A stretch of 64,000 nt of DNA, from positions 1 through 64,000 of the forward strand of contig MHZT01000013.1 of assembly GCA_001828855.1 (NCBI GenBank), given 5' to 3'. Below the pieces are notes generated by a model. It saw only the letters and a list, made by a program, of their open reading frames with translations, did not search any database and had not been told where the DNA came from. Every line of letters starts with the position of its first letter. Position 1 is the stretch's first letter. Shown piece by piece: positions 51,116 to 61,363 of this stretch. The translations under genes were made by a program, and so were the position numbers. The DNA is from Rhodobacterales bacterium RIFCSPHIGHO2_02_FULL_62_130. Its GTDB lineage: Bacteria; Pseudomonadota; Alphaproteobacteria; Rhodobacterales; Rhodobacteraceae.

Positions 51116-51933
51116 GGTGTCACCTTGCGAAAAGCGGCGGTGGCAAGGGCAAGGGCTGCCACAGGCCAAAGCAGGATCGAGGCCAGCGAGGCCCAGAGCG
51201 GGATGGTATTGGCCGCGCCCGCAACCCCTGCCGCAGCCGCCGTCGCCTGCGAGGCGGCAAGGTTGTAAAGCCGGAACGCATCCGCCGGATTGGCCAGCAG
51301 GGCCAGCGGAAAGACCTTGGTGGTGAACAGGCCGCCATCATCGGCAACCACCGCCGCCAGCAGCCCCAGATCATAGAGCACGATCAGCCCCAGCCAGATG
51401 CCGATTGCCAGCCCCGCCGCCCCTGACGGGCGCCGCGCCAAGGCCGAAGCCGCATAGCCCACCCCCAGAAACGTCGCCCCCAACAGCACCGACGACCACA
51501 AAAGCCGCCACAGCGCGGGCAGGCCTGCCACGGCTTCGGCATCAAGCAGCAGGGCTGCGGCGGCGGCAATGCCATAGCCCACCGCGACAGCGAGGGTCAG
51601 AATCGCCAGATGCGCCAGCAGTTTGCCCAGCAGGATTTCGGGGCGCGACACGGGATAGGTCAGCAGCAGGGGCAGGGTGCCACGCTCGACCTCGCCCGCG
51701 ATGGCGTCAAAGGACATCAGCAGCGCGACCAGTGGCACCAGATAGACCGCAAGGCTGGTCAGGCTGGCCACCACAACCGAAAGCCGGTCCGCGCCGATGG
51801 TGCCGGTGGCTGATGATCCGGCGGCTGACAGCACCACCGAGAACAGCGCCATAAGCAGGATGGAAATGGCAACCCAACGGTTCCGCAGGGCTATGCGGAA
51901 CTCGGTGCCGCTGGTGGCAAGGATGCGGCTCAT
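51112..51933 (-). CDS. nosY: NosY, ABC permease of the NosDFY complex
   Basis: A 273-aa membrane protein with about six helices, beginning EFRIALRNRWVAI and including VERGTLPLLLTYPVSRPEILLGK (in shortened form, the family ABC2-type loop). NosY spans the inner membrane and couples NosF ATP hydrolysis to NosD during sulfide/copper maturation of NosZ. It overlaps nosF and nosL by 4 bp each. Confidence 0.92.
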   Translation of the reverse strand: MSRILATSGTEFRIALRNRWVAISILLMALFSVVLSAAGSSATGTIGADRLSVVVASLTSLAVYLVPLVALLMSFDAIAGEVERGTLPLLLTYPVSRPEILLGKLLAHLAILTLAVAVGYGIAAAAALLLDAEAVAGLPALWRLLWSSVLLGATFLGVGYAASALARRPSGAAGLAIGIWLGLIVLYDLGLLAAVVADDGGLFTTKVFPLALLANPADAFRLYNLAASQATAAAAGVAGAANTIPLWASLASILLWPVAALALATAAFRKVTP

Positions 51934-52826
51934 TGTCCGGCCCTTTTGCTGAAATGGCTGTAGATGTCCTCAAGGGACGGGGGCTGCACGTCAAAATCGG
52001 CGATCTTGTCGGCAAGGGCGGTGATGCGGGCCATCAGGGGCAGTTTTTCATCCTGCCGACACGATAGCGACAGGTAGCCTGACAGGGGTGTTGCCTGTGG
52101 CAAGGCGGCGGCAAGATCGGTCTCGAAACCCGGCTTGGGGGTGATCTGGAAAGACACCGGCAGATCTGCCTTGCGGCGCAGATCGGCCAGCGCGCCTTCG
52201 GCCACCAGCACCCCGCCGGACAGGATGATGATCCGATCCGTCCGCGCCTCGACCTCTGTCAGCGCATGCGAGGACAGCAGGATCGACGCGCCTTCGGAAG
52301 CCAGCCCGTCCAGCAGCGCATAGAAATCGCGGCGCGACACCGGATCAAGCCCGCTGGTGGGTTCGTCCAGCACCAAAAGCCGCGGCTTGCCGATCAGGGT
52401 TTGCGCCAAGCCCACACGCTGACGCATGCCCTTGGAATAGGTGCCGATGCGGCGGCGGGCGGCATGGCCAAGGCCCACGCGCTCCAGCAGGGCCATCGCC
52501 AGCGACGGGGCTTCGCCGCGCAAGGACAGGTAATGGCGGATCTGCTCCAGCCCGGTCAGGGCGGGGTGGAAGGCGGCGTTTTCCGGCAGATAGGCCACAT
52601 TGCGGCGGGCCTCGGGTGATCCGGCGGCGGCCCCCGTCACCTGCAGGCTGCCCGAGTCATGGGGGATCAGGCCAAGGATGATCTTCATCATCGTGGATTT
52701 GCCCGCACCATTATGGCCCAGCAGCGCGACCCGCTCGCCTGCGGCGACGGTCAGCGACACATCGGACAGCGCGGGCTGGCCTGCGTAGGTTTTAGTCAGA
52801 CATTGAAGTGTCAGCGTCGGCGTCAT
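51930..52826 (-). CDS. nosF: NosF, ATP-binding protein of the NosDFY complex
   Basis: A 298-aa ABC ATPase with Walker A LGHNGAGKST (about 36-45), signature YSKGMRQRVGLAQ and Walker B LLVLDEPTSGLD. The C-terminal 80 residues are the NosF-specific extension. The 5' end overlaps nosD by 35 bp, an unusually long overlap for this operon. Confidence 0.93.
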   Translation of the reverse strand: MTPTLTLQCLTKTYAGQPALSDVSLTVAAGERVALLGHNGAGKSTMMKIILGLIPHDSGSLQVTGAAAGSPEARRNVAYLPENAAFHPALTGLEQIRHYLSLRGEAPSLAMALLERVGLGHAARRRIGTYSKGMRQRVGLAQTLIGKPRLLVLDEPTSGLDPVSRRDFYALLDGLASEGASILLSSHALTEVEARTDRIIILSGGVLVAEGALADLRRKADLPVSFQITPKPGFETDLAAALPQATPLSGYLSLSCRQDEKLPLMARITALADKIADFDVQPPSLEDIYSHFSKRAGQ

Positions 52827-54123
52827 GGTTCGGGTCTTTCAGCCAGCGGTCACCCACAAGGGCGGCCATTGCGGCGATGGTGGGGGGGATGGTGATCGCG
52901 GGCGCAGTCACCAGGGGATGGCTGTCAACCACGCCACCGGGCAGGGTTGCGGGAAAGGAGGACTGGCTCCAGCGGATCAGTTGCACGGCGGGCGCACCGA
53001 TCAGCAGGCTGGCGGCAGGCTGCGACCACAGGATGCTGTCCATCAGATCATTCGGGCGGAAAGGGCTGTCGGCAATGCCGTCGCCATCAAGATCGAACAC
53101 CGGATGATCCGACCAGAAATTGCCCCGGTCCTGAAAGCTCCATTCGATGCTGCGGCTGCCCACATATTTCACCTGTGTGCGGTTGCCGATAAAAGCGTTA
53201 CCGGTCATGGCATTGCCTTCGGAGCCTGCGGTAAAGTGGATGCCGATGTCGCAGCCCTCAAAGCGGTTGCCGACAAAGAGGTTCTTGTTGGCGTCATAGA
53301 TGAAGGTGCATTTCGCGGCCCCCTGCACCAGATTGCCGGAAAAATCGGCGTGGTTCGATCCGTTGATCATCAGCCCGTGGTCGCGGTCATAAAGCGACAT
53401 GTTGCCGGTGATCTTAACATCGTTGGAAAACATGATGGCAAAGCCAAGGTGATTGCCGATCGAGATGTTGCCCGACACTTCGGAATCGCGCGTATACATG
53501 TAATGCACGGCAAAGCGCAGGTCGCGGAACAGGTTGTTGCGGTAGGTCGCCTTGCTTGAGGTGTTCGAGAATATCCCGTCACGGCCCCAGCGGATGTCAT
53601 TGCCCTCGACCAGCAGATCGGGGCTTTTCCAGACATAGACGCCGTTGCCGCGTTGGTTCATGCGGTCGGTCTGGCGGCCCTCGATCACGTTGCCGCGCAG
53701 GGTGCAGCCGGTGCAGCCATGCACGTCGATGCCGTGGAAATTGTCGGTCAGGCGGTTGTTTTCGATCAGGACGCGCGCGGCCCCTTTCACGGTTTTCACG
53801 CCCGCATCCATATCCTCTCCACGCCCGCCCGAGCGGGTGATCGTCAGCCCCCGGATGGTCACATCGCTGCCGGTGATCGTGATAACAGTGCCTTGACCTT
53901 GCCCGTCAATCACCGTGCCGTCGCTGCCTTGCAGCGTCAGCGGGTGGTCGATGACGACTGGCCCCGCATAGGTGCCAGCCGCCAGCAGAAGCACATCGCC
54001 GGAGTTTGATCCGGCGATGGCGGTTTGCAGGGTGCCTGCCCCCGCAGGAACATGCACATCCGCCGCCAGCGCCGGAAGCGCCAGCAGGGAAAGGCAAAGC
54101 CCAAGGGACAGGCGCGCGATCAT
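52792..54123 (-). CDS. nosD: NosD, periplasmic copper-processing beta-helix protein
   Basis: A 443-aa protein with a Sec signal peptide (about 1-20) and a right-handed parallel beta-helix (CASH/NosD repeats) from about 35 to 330, seen as recurring short strands with Asn ladders such as [18 protein letters not shown]. NosD binds the NosFY transporter and matures the CuZ site of NosZ. The start at 54123 is four bases into nosZ, giving ATGA coupling. Confidence 0.92.
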   Translation of the reverse strand: MIARLSLGLCLSLLALPALAADVHVPAGAGTLQTAIAGSNSGDVLLLAAGTYAGPVVIDHPLTLQGSDGTVIDGQGQGTVITITGSDVTIRGLTITRSGGRGEDMDAGVKTVKGAARVLIENNRLTDNFHGIDVHGCTGCTLRGNVIEGRQTDRMNQRGNGVYVWKSPDLLVEGNDIRWGRDGIFSNTSSKATYRNNLFRDLRFAVHYMYTRDSEVSGNISIGNHLGFAIMFSNDVKITGNMSLYDRDHGLMINGSNHADFSGNLVQGAAKCTFIYDANKNLFVGNRFEGCDIGIHFTAGSEGNAMTGNAFIGNRTQVKYVGSRSIEWSFQDRGNFWSDHPVFDLDGDGIADSPFRPNDLMDSILWSQPAASLLIGAPAVQLIRWSQSSFPATLPGGVVDSHPLVTAPAITIPPTIAAMAALVGDRWLKDPNHDADADTSMSD

Positions 54124-56057
54124 GCTGCGGGTTCCACCAGCATACGGCCACGCATCTCCATGTGCAGCGCGTGGCAGAACCACTGGCAATAATACCAATG
54201 CACGCCGGGTTGCGTCGCGACAAAGGTCACCGAGGAGGTGGCTTGCGGGCCGATCTCCATCGCAACGCCATGGTTGCCAAGGGTAAAGCCGTGGGTCAGA
54301 TCGTCGATGTCATCAAGGTTGGTCACGATCACTGTCACCTCGTCGCCCTGTTTCACCGTAAAGCTGTCCAGCGCAAAGGTTGGCGCTTGGCTGGACATAT
54401 AGACCCGCACCTTGTTGCCATCGCGGATCACGCTGTCTTGCCAGTCATCAAGGTTGATGCCGTCCGCCTCGGCCTGTTTGCGGGTTTCGGCCCACATCGG
54501 GTCTTGGCGGTTCCAGACCGACAAGGGGTTCACCTTGGACACATGGACAGCAATCGCGTCATGCGGTTCGGCAAAGTTCGGGCCGTCATGCACGACAACC
54601 ATCTTGTCGCCGGAAATGTCGATCAACTGGTCATTCTCGGGCTTCAGCGGGCCTACGTTGATGAAGCGGTCTTTCGAGAATTTGCACAGGCAGACCAGCC
54701 ACTTGCCATCGGCATCCAGCGTTTCGCCCATCGAGGTTTTCAGGTGGCCGGGCTGATATTGCACATCCACCTTGTCAAGGATCGGGTCCACTTTTTCGCC
54801 GTTATAGGCACGGATGGCGTCCTCGATGTTCCATTTGACGACCTGACTATCAAGGAACAGCGAGGTAAAGGCGTTGCCCTTGCCATCAAAGGCGGTGTGC
54901 AGCGGGCCAAGCCCCAGTTCCGGTTCCGCCACCACGACAGAGCGCGGATCGGCATCGGACGTGAACAGCGTGTCCAGTTTCGTCACGTCGATCACGGTGA
55001 CGGTGGGCGACAGTTTGCCGCCAATGCACAGGTGCTTTTTGTCGGGTGCCATGTTGCAGCCGTGCGGGTTGTTCGCGATCGGGATGTAACGGGTGTAGTT
55101 CTTGTTCGACCCTTTGCGCCCGTCGATGATCTTGCAGCCGTTCAGCTCTTGGAAATCACCGGCAGCGATGCCTGCCTCGATCTCGGCGATGTTGAACACA
55201 ACCACATGGTCCATCTCGGCCGCAGTCATATCGGCCTGCGTCATCCCCATTTCCGAGTTATACGAGGTCGAGAAGGCCCATTTGCCTTCGTAATCGGCGT
55301 CGGTGTTGTCAAGGTTGCCCGAAACCATGACCTGCCATGCCACCTTGAACTCTTCGGTCGCCACGGCGGTGAAGATGTTCACATAGGTGGTCGGATCGTT
55401 CATCGTCGATCCGTCATTGTTCAGCGGGGTTTCATCCTCGCCGTTGCAGAACAGATAGTTTGAGGCCGGCCACTTTTGCGGCCGCATGCCGTGGATGCCC
55501 TTGGCGTTCGGGATTTCCAGCACCTTGTCGGTTTTCATCACATCGCAGCGGATGCGCGCAACGCGGGTGTTGGCCTTGTCGTTGCCGAACAGATATTTGC
55601 CGTCATACTTGCCTTCGGTGAAGGACATGTGGACATGGTGCAAATCGCCGTTGTCATGCACGACCTGATTGTTGGCGGCCAGATAGGCGTTGGTCTCGGC
55701 GCTGTTGCTTTCGTTCAGGATGCGGCGGGATTCGTTGGTGCGGCCCCAGCCGGTGGCGGAACAGCGGTTGAACACCGGCACGCGCATCAATTCGCGCATC
55801 GAGGGGATGCCAAGGATACGCATCTCGCCCGACTGGCCCGAGGACCAGAAGCCATAGTATTCGTCCAACTGGCCGGGGGCGATGGCAGCGCCGCCTTCGG
55901 CGCGGGCGGCGGTTGCGCCTGCAACGGTTGCAAGCCCTGCGGCCCCCCCCATCAGCGACAGGCGCGGCAGGCCCATGCCGCCCAGAACGGCGGCACCGGT
56001 TGCGGTCGCGCCCAGAAGCCCTCGGCGGCTGATGCCGGCTTTTTCAGTATCAGACAT
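54120..56057 (-). CDS. nosZ: Nitrous oxide reductase NosZ (clade I)
   Basis: A 645-aa periplasmic copper enzyme reducing N2O to N2. A Tat leader (SRRGLLGA near residue 10-17) marks clade I. The CuZ propeller carries DLHHVHMS (His 140/141/143). The C-terminal cupredoxin CuA site is [12 protein letters not shown] (Cys 624 and 628, His 632, Met 635). AAAGGA sets the start. It overlaps nosR by 8 bp. Confidence 0.97.
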   Translation of the reverse strand: MSDTEKAGISRRGLLGATATGAAVLGGMGLPRLSLMGGAAGLATVAGATAARAEGGAAIAPGQLDEYYGFWSSGQSGEMRILGIPSMRELMRVPVFNRCSATGWGRTNESRRILNESNSAETNAYLAANNQVVHDNGDLHHVHMSFTEGKYDGKYLFGNDKANTRVARIRCDVMKTDKVLEIPNAKGIHGMRPQKWPASNYLFCNGEDETPLNNDGSTMNDPTTYVNIFTAVATEEFKVAWQVMVSGNLDNTDADYEGKWAFSTSYNSEMGMTQADMTAAEMDHVVVFNIAEIEAGIAAGDFQELNGCKIIDGRKGSNKNYTRYIPIANNPHGCNMAPDKKHLCIGGKLSPTVTVIDVTKLDTLFTSDADPRSVVVAEPELGLGPLHTAFDGKGNAFTSLFLDSQVVKWNIEDAIRAYNGEKVDPILDKVDVQYQPGHLKTSMGETLDADGKWLVCLCKFSKDRFINVGPLKPENDQLIDISGDKMVVVHDGPNFAEPHDAIAVHVSKVNPLSVWNRQDPMWAETRKQAEADGINLDDWQDSVIRDGNKVRVYMSSQAPTFALDSFTVKQGDEVTVIVTNLDDIDDLTHGFTLGNHGVAMEIGPQATSSVTFVATQPGVHWYYCQWFCHALHMEMRGRMLVEPAA

Positions 56058-58245
56058 TTTTCGGTCCTTTCACATTGGGGTGGTTGATCAGATCGCCGGG
56101 CGCCCGCTTGGGCAGATCGGCGCTTCCCACCGCCGCCCGCCGTTTGACTTGGCGGATGACGACAGGGCATTTCGTTTTGCTTTGGTAAAGCACCTGACAA
56201 TTCAGGCAGTTGACGCACTCGTTCGGATTGATCTCTCCGGTCGGGTGGATGGCTTGGACCATGCATTCATTGGCGCAGGTCTGGCAGGGCGCGCCGCAGT
56301 CGTGATAGCGCTTCAGCCAGTCGAACATCCGCAGCCGTGCCGGAATGGCCAGCGCCGCACCCAAGGGGCACAGATAGCGGCAGTAGAACCGTTCCACGAA
56401 CAGCCCCGCCATCAGAAGGGCTGCGACATAGGCCACGAAAGGCCATGCCCGCACGAATTTCAGCACGATGGCGGTCTTGAAGGGTTCAACTTCGGCATAG
56501 TGTTCGGCTTGTTCGATCGACATCAGCGACACGCCGAAGAGGCCAAGGAAGATCATGTATTTCAGCGGCCACAGGCGTTCGTGCAGGCCCCAAGGCAGGG
56601 TCCATTGCGGGATATGGCAAGCGCGGGCGACCTTGTTGGTCAGTTCCTGCAGCGCGCCAAAGGGGCAAAGCCAGCCGCAATAGGCCCCGCGCCCCCAGAA
56701 CAGCAGCGCCGCCGCGACCGAGAACCACAGGATGAAGGTCAGCGGGTCCAAGAGGAACGCCTGCCAGCTAAAGCCGGTCATCAGCGCGCCGAACAGGGCC
56801 ATCAGATTGACGACAGACAGTTGCGCGTTGGCATACCAGCCAAGGAACACCAGCGTCACCGTCAGGAACCCGATGCGGAACCAGAAGAACACGCGGGCGT
56901 TGCGGGTGGCGATGCCCTGGAAGAAGAACACCAGCGTCAGCACGGCCAGCATGGCGGCCAGAACGGCGATTTCGAGCTTTTTATCCTGCCAGATTTTCTG
57001 CCAGAGTGCGGTCTGGGCGGCGGATTCGTCCGTCTCTACCGTGGGGGCCGCTGTGGCAGCGGGCGGGGCAATCGCGCGCAGATAGGCGGGGGGCAGTTGA
57101 TAGCCAAGGTCAAAGGTGATGAACACCTTTTCAATTGCCGCCACCTGCCGTTGCACCAGAAGCTGGATGCGGAAGGGTTTGGTCACATCAAAGCCACTGT
57201 CGGCAGGGATGCGGAACAGATCGGTTTCGGTGAAATCGGGGGCATCCTTGGCGGCAATCGCCACCAGCCGCTTGTGGTCGCGGTCATGGAAGCGCACCGA
57301 AATATCGTCCTGCACCAGCACGATGCGGTCAAAAATCCCGCCGCGCACATAGCCCGAGCCTTTGAAGGAATAGAGGCCCTTGCCCGCGATCATCACCGCA
57401 TGATCTCCGGGTTTCAGCCATGATTGCAGGTTGGTCTGATCGCCCGCCGAAAGCAGCGCCTGACCGATGGCGGGAACGGACACCAGTGCGGCCTGCATCT
57501 CGATAAAGGTGCTGTCGGCGGGGGCGGTTTCGGGCTTGGCGGTGGCGCGGGGATCGTTCAGGGCGGCAAAGGCCTCGTTCACCTGACCCACATCCAGCGA
57601 CAGGCGGCGCAGGGTGCCATCGCCTTCCATCGTCATCCAATCGGCAGGGGCTATGGCATCGGGGTTGAGTTCCGCGGTAGGGCCGCTGACCACATCCGGC
57701 GTCAGCCCGCCAAGCCCCAGACTGCGCGCAACCTTCAGCCCCGAGCGCAGGATCGAATCGTCCAGCACCATCACGGTGACGGTCGCACCCGAGATGATGT
57801 CGAGATCATGCTTGCCGCCGGATCTGGCCTGTTCGACCAGATCCATCCCGATATATCCGGCGACCAGCGCCTTGACCTTGGCTTCGGGGATGCCAATCAG
57901 AACAATGGGTTCCGAGTGTTTCAGCAGTTTGACGCCGCTGATTTTGCCCGCGTTGTCCACTGCGACCATGGTGTGAATCGGCTTGCCCGAATAGCCCGTG
58001 GTCCCGACGAAATCCGAGGTGACAAAGGCCCAGCCGATGCTTTCCCCGCCCTTCAGCACGGGTGCCACGGCCAGATCGTCGCGGATCGGGCCAAAGCCGT
58101 CCGCGCCCGCAACCAGTTCGGCGGCTTGGGTTTGCGGCAGGTATTTGGCCAGCACGGTTTCGGCCGTCGCGGGCAGCGCAAGGGCGCAGAGCAGGCCCAG
58201 AAGCAGGGAGAACCGGGTCAGGAACAGGCGCAGAGGCGGAAGCAT
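56050..58245 (-). CDS. nosR: NosR, membrane flavo-iron-sulfur regulator/electron donor of N2O reduction
   Basis: A 731-aa protein. After a signal peptide comes a periplasmic FMN-binding domain with SGAT at about 152-155 (Thr for covalent FMN), then several membrane helices (about 415-640). Two CxxxCP motifs follow (CGWLCP, CRYLCP), then a cytoplasmic double [4Fe-4S] ferredoxin region (CGAPCQTC and CVNCLNC). It feeds electrons to NosZ. It begins 4 bp after nosC. Confidence 0.96.
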   Translation of the reverse strand: MLPPLRLFLTRFSLLLGLLCALALPATAETVLAKYLPQTQAAELVAGADGFGPIRDDLAVAPVLKGGESIGWAFVTSDFVGTTGYSGKPIHTMVAVDNAGKISGVKLLKHSEPIVLIGIPEAKVKALVAGYIGMDLVEQARSGGKHDLDIISGATVTVMVLDDSILRSGLKVARSLGLGGLTPDVVSGPTAELNPDAIAPADWMTMEGDGTLRRLSLDVGQVNEAFAALNDPRATAKPETAPADSTFIEMQAALVSVPAIGQALLSAGDQTNLQSWLKPGDHAVMIAGKGLYSFKGSGYVRGGIFDRIVLVQDDISVRFHDRDHKRLVAIAAKDAPDFTETDLFRIPADSGFDVTKPFRIQLLVQRQVAAIEKVFITFDLGYQLPPAYLRAIAPPAATAAPTVETDESAAQTALWQKIWQDKKLEIAVLAAMLAVLTLVFFFQGIATRNARVFFWFRIGFLTVTLVFLGWYANAQLSVVNLMALFGALMTGFSWQAFLLDPLTFILWFSVAAALLFWGRGAYCGWLCPFGALQELTNKVARACHIPQWTLPWGLHERLWPLKYMIFLGLFGVSLMSIEQAEHYAEVEPFKTAIVLKFVRAWPFVAYVAALLMAGLFVERFYCRYLCPLGAALAIPARLRMFDWLKRYHDCGAPCQTCANECMVQAIHPTGEINPNECVNCLNCQVLYQSKTKCPVVIRQVKRRAAVGSADLPKRAPGDLINHPNVKGPKNV

Positions 58246-58249
58246 GAGA

Positions 58250-58627
58250 TCACAAACCTTTCGGCGGGGCGCGTGCCTGCATCGGCCCTGAGACCCTGAC
58301 CGGCACGAAAATGGGGGTAAAACGGGGCGCAGCCTGTCTTGCGATCAGGTCCGGCGCAGATGCAGTCCCCTGCGCCGCAACCGAAGCGGCAGAGGGTTGT
58401 GTGCAATCCGGGCAGGTCGCGCAGTCATGCGATTTCGGGGCGACGGGTTTGCCTGTGGCATCCAGCGTGATGGTGGCGCTTTGACCCTCGGCGCAGATCA
58501 CCAGTGTGATGGTGGTTGCCGACTCGACTGCCATCATCAACCGCGCCGCCGCCGCCCTTGTGCCGGAGACGGCCAAGGTCATGCACAGCAGCACGCAGAG
58601 CAGGATATGGGGGACAGAACGCATCAT
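58250..58627 (-). CDS. nosC: NosC-like small exported protein with CxxCxxC motif
   Basis: A 125-aa protein with a signal peptide (about 1-27) and a CxxCxxC cluster (Cys 69, 72, 75) preceded by His 67, followed by a low-complexity tail. Its place just ahead of nosR and the motif match the nosC gene of Paracoccus denitrificans (nosCRZDFYLX, recalled). It also resembles DUF2946 proteins. The function is unknown; metal binding in the periplasm is plausible. First gene of the nos operon, behind the FNR box. Confidence 0.75.
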   Translation of the reverse strand: MMRSVPHILLCVLLCMTLAVSGTRAAAARLMMAVESATTITLVICAEGQSATITLDATGKPVAPKSHDCATCPDCTQPSAASVAAQGTASAPDLIARQAAPRFTPIFVPVRVSGPMQARAPPKGL

Positions 58628-58662
58628 GCCTGCCCATTTGCCAGAGGCGGAAACCCGCGACC

Positions 58663-58676
58663 TTGATTAAGATCAA
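58663..58676. promoter_or_regulatory. FNR/NNR-type box TTGATTAAGATCAA
   Basis: A perfect match to the FNR/Crp-family consensus TTGAT-N4-ATCAA, centred about 43 bp upstream of nosC. It indicates activation of the nos operon by an FNR- or NnrR-type regulator under low oxygen or with nitric oxide. It lies in the 176-bp gap before the divergent Rrf2 gene. Confidence 0.9.
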
Positions 58677-58803
58677 ATGGAATATCTTTTTTAGGGCGCG
58701 AGTGCTGCGCCGTGCGACTCGTGGTCACGTTTTGATTCAAGACATATTCACGAAAGAGAAAATGTAGGAGACTGTCGCAACGCCGTTACAAACCGGACAC
58801 CCG

Positions 58804-59283
58804 ATGCACCTTACCAAATTCAGTGATTACGCCTTGCGCGTGTTGATGCTGGCCGCCGCCAAAGACGGCGAGCGGCTGACGATCGAGGATACCGCGACGG
58901 TCTTTGGTATTTCGCAGGGGCATCTGAAAAAGGTGGTGCTGGCGATGTCGCGGGCGGGGTTCCTGCGCGGGATCAAGGGGCGGACGGGGGGCTATGCCTT
59001 GGCGCTGCCACCCGACGAAATCAACCTTGGCGCGGTGCTGCGGATCACCGAGACCGAGTTCAGCATGTTCGAATGTGTCCAGAATGGCGGTGTCTGCCCC
59101 ATCGTCGGCCCGTGCCGACTGCCCGCGATCGGACGCAAGGCGGTTGCCGCCTTCTTGGCGACCTTTGATCAGGTGACGCTGGCCGATGTGGCCTTGCCCA
59201 AAAGCGCCTTTGCGCTGCCCGATCTTGACGATGGTCAGGTGGCTTCGGGCGCAAAACCAAAGCCTGCATCACCGCTTGGCTGA
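58804..59283 (+). CDS. nsrR: Rrf2 family regulator, NsrR-like iron-sulfur sensor
   Basis: A 159-aa Rrf2 protein beginning MHLTKFSDYALRVLM, close to NsrR. The winged helix is at about 25-65 and three cysteines (91, 98, 104) have the C-x6-C-x5-C spacing of an Fe-S cluster ligand set. NsrR senses nitric oxide and represses NO-detoxification genes. Position beside nos supports a nitrogen-oxide role. RirA or IscR are alternatives in this superfamily. The tail beyond about 145 is low complexity. Confidence 0.75.
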   Translation: MHLTKFSDYALRVLMLAAAKDGERLTIEDTATVFGISQGHLKKVVLAMSRAGFLRGIKGRTGGYALALPPDEINLGAVLRITETEFSMFECVQNGGVCPIVGPCRLPAIGRKAVAAFLATFDQVTLADVALPKSAFALPDLDDGQVASGAKPKPASPLG

Positions 59284-59349
59284 GTTTGCTTTTGGAAACA
59301 GGGGCCAAGTGCGCGTCCGGCGGCAATTTCACAGCAGCGGTCGTTGGTC

Positions 59350-60135
59350 TCAGGCGCTGCCAAGGGTCTGGATAAAGCGGGAAAACAGCTCTCCCTGAGA
59401 ACTGATCTTCAGTTTGGTATAGATGTTGCGGCGGTGGATGCGGACAGTTCCGGGGGCGATGCCAAGAATCCGGCCCGTTGCTTCGGCAGAATGGCCCTTC
59501 AGGGTATATTCGACAATCTCGCGTTCGCGCGCGGTCAACACGCCTTGGCCAAAGCTGTGGAACGACTGCTCGATCTGGCTTTCTTGCGGCAGCCCCTTGG
59601 CCGGCGTGGCGGCGAACCTGTCGGCCAGATCGGCCCAATGGCGGTGGATGCAGGCCTCGATCACTGGGCGCAAATCGTTCAGCGCGCGCAACTCTTTGGT
59701 GGAAAACGGCTTTTCATCGCGCATCATTGACAGCACGACATTGGCCCCGTCTTGCAGCGGGGCAAAGAAGGCGATTTCCTCGGCCAGACCGGTTTGCATG
59801 TAGTAGTTACGAAAATATTCGCCCTGATAAAAGCGGTCCGGCGCAAGATCGCGGATGCGATACAATCCGGCAGCCACGGGCCTGCTGGCGGCCAGAAAGA
59901 ACGGGTCCAGCAGATAGGGGCCGTCCTGATAATCGGTCACGAAGATCTTGCGTTTTCCCGCCGGAAAATCGTCGAACAGATCCAGCGGGCGTGCGGTGCC
60001 GCGATAGCCGAAAATCACCGTGTAGGTGTAGGGCGCGACCGCCCGCAACAGGGTGGCAAGCGTGGCGGGCAGATCGGGCGAGCCGACGGCCGTAATGGCC
60101 GCCCCGATCAGCGGCATCAAATCGGCTTTAGGCAT
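59350..60135 (-). CDS. LuxR family transcriptional regulator
   Basis: A 261-aa protein with a C-terminal LuxR/GerE helix-turn-helix (about 195-255), recognised by LTAREREIVEYTLKGHSAEATGRIL and GTVRIHRRNIYTKL. The N-terminal 180 residues do not show the Trp/Asp pattern of acyl-homoserine-lactone domains that I can recognise, so the ligand is unknown. The ATG at 60135 follows AGGTG; a GTG at 60144 is possible. It is divergent from the polyamine-type ABC operon and probably controls it. Confidence 0.82.
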   Translation of the reverse strand: MPKADLMPLIGAAITAVGSPDLPATLATLLRAVAPYTYTVIFGYRGTARPLDLFDDFPAGKRKIFVTDYQDGPYLLDPFFLAASRPVAAGLYRIRDLAPDRFYQGEYFRNYYMQTGLAEEIAFFAPLQDGANVVLSMMRDEKPFSTKELRALNDLRPVIEACIHRHWADLADRFAATPAKGLPQESQIEQSFHSFGQGVLTAREREIVEYTLKGHSAEATGRILGIAPGTVRIHRRNIYTKLKISSQGELFSRFIQTLGSA

Positions 60136-60153
60136 AGGATGCACCTGTTTTTG

Positions 60154-60163
60154 GCATATATGC
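60154..60163. promoter_or_regulatory. Palindrome GCATATATGC upstream of the luxR-type gene
   Basis: A perfect 10-bp palindrome 18 bp upstream of the LuxR-family start codon. A near-copy, GCATATGTGC, lies at 60219-60228 next to the divergent ABC gene. Together they may be operators of the LuxR-type protein; short AT-rich palindromes can occur by chance. Confidence 0.3.
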
Positions 60164-60218
60164 TATTTGTGATATATACAACGAACGGCACCTTTCCTAC
60201 GCTTTACCCCATAATCAA

Positions 60219-60228
60219 GCATATGTGC
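60219..60228. promoter_or_regulatory. Near-palindrome GCATATGTGC upstream of the ABC operon
   Basis: Differs from 60154-60163 at one position, 65 bp away. It overlaps an alternative ATG at 60223 of the ATPase gene, which supports the start at 60235 if the site is real. Confidence 0.25.
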
Positions 60229-60234
60229 TGGCGG

Positions 60235-61335
60235 ATGAAAAGCAACCAAACCCTGACCGACGCCCCTATTGCCGAACTGCGCGCCGCCTCGAAACGGTTC
60301 GGCGCAGTGCTGGCAGCGGATGATCTGAACCTGTCGATCCGGCGGGGGGAGTTTCTGTCGTTTCTTGGCCCGTCCGGCTGCGGCAAGACCACGGCGCTGC
60401 GGATGCTGGCGGGGTTTGAAGCGCCCTCGTCAGGGCAGGTCTTGCTGGATGGGCAGGTGGTCAACGACCTGCCCGCCTATCGCCGTCCGGTGAATATGGT
60501 GTTCCAGCACTACGCGCTGTTTCCGCATCTGACTGTGGCCGAGAATATTGCCTATGGCCTGCGCCAGCAGCGGCCCCGAATGGCGTCGGCCGAGATTGCC
60601 AAGGCGGTGGACAAGGCGCTGGAGACCGTGCGCCTGCCCGCTTACGGGCCGCGCCGGATCTGGGAGATGTCGGGCGGTCAGCAACAGCGCGTTGCCTTGG
60701 CGCGCGCGATCATCAACCAGCCCAAGCTGTTGCTGCTGGATGAGCCGATGGCGGCGCTGGACAAGAAGTTGCGCCGCGACATGCAGATCGAGCTGCAGAC
60801 CTTGCAGCGGCAGTTGGGCATCACCTTTGTTCTGGTCACGCATGATCAGGAAGAAGCCCTGTCGATGAGCGACCGCATCTGCATCCTGCGCGGCGGCAAG
60901 ATCGTGCAGGTCGGCAGCCCGCGCGATCTGTATGACCGCCCCATGAACCGCTATGTCGCGGATTTCGTGGGGAAGTCGAACTTCTTCGCGGGAAGCGTCG
61001 ATGCCGGTGGCGCCAGCCTGACGGCGGCGGGGCATCGCATCGGTGGCCACACCACGCAAAGCTTGACGGCAGGGCAGGCGGCCTCTGCCAGCCTGCGCCC
61101 CGAACAGATCAGCCTGACGCGGCAATCGGGGGCGGGCATCAGCCTGCCCGTGCAGGTGCAAACCCGCATCTTTCTGGGCGAACACACCGAATATCTGGTG
61201 AAACACCCCGATCTGGGGGCGTTTCTGGTGCTGGTGCCACGGCAGGCCGAGGCCAGCGAAGGCGGCTTTGAACCGGGCGACAGCGCCTATGCGAATTGGC
61301 AGGACGGCGCGGCGCTGATCCTTGCGGATGACTGA
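60235..61335 (+). CDS. potA: Spermidine/putrescine-type ABC transporter ATP-binding protein
   Basis: A 366-aa ATPase with Walker A LGPSGCGKTTALRMLAG (about 42-58), signature MSGGQQQRVALARAI (about 144-158), Walker B LLLLDEPMAALD and a C-terminal TOBE domain (about 285-360). It fits the PotA class with two permeases and a PotD-like binding protein downstream. The ATG at 60235 is preferred over 60223 on position; neither has a strong ribosome site. It overlaps the upstream leader of the binding-protein gene but not its chosen start. Confidence 0.85.
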   Translation: MKSNQTLTDAPIAELRAASKRFGAVLAADDLNLSIRRGEFLSFLGPSGCGKTTALRMLAGFEAPSSGQVLLDGQVVNDLPAYRRPVNMVFQHYALFPHLTVAENIAYGLRQQRPRMASAEIAKAVDKALETVRLPAYGPRRIWEMSGGQQQRVALARAIINQPKLLLLDEPMAALDKKLRRDMQIELQTLQRQLGITFVLVTHDQEEALSMSDRICILRGGKIVQVGSPRDLYDRPMNRYVADFVGKSNFFAGSVDAGGASLTAAGHRIGGHTTQSLTAGQAASASLRPEQISLTRQSGAGISLPVQVQTRIFLGEHTEYLVKHPDLGAFLVLVPRQAEASEGGFEPGDSAYANWQDGAALILADD

Positions 61336-61363
61336 AAACAAGAAACCAACTGGGAGAATGACC

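Noticed and set aside
58730-58740. TTGATTCAA near 58733 as a second FNR box
   Set aside because: The half-sites are too close; it does not match TTGAT-N4-ATCAA.
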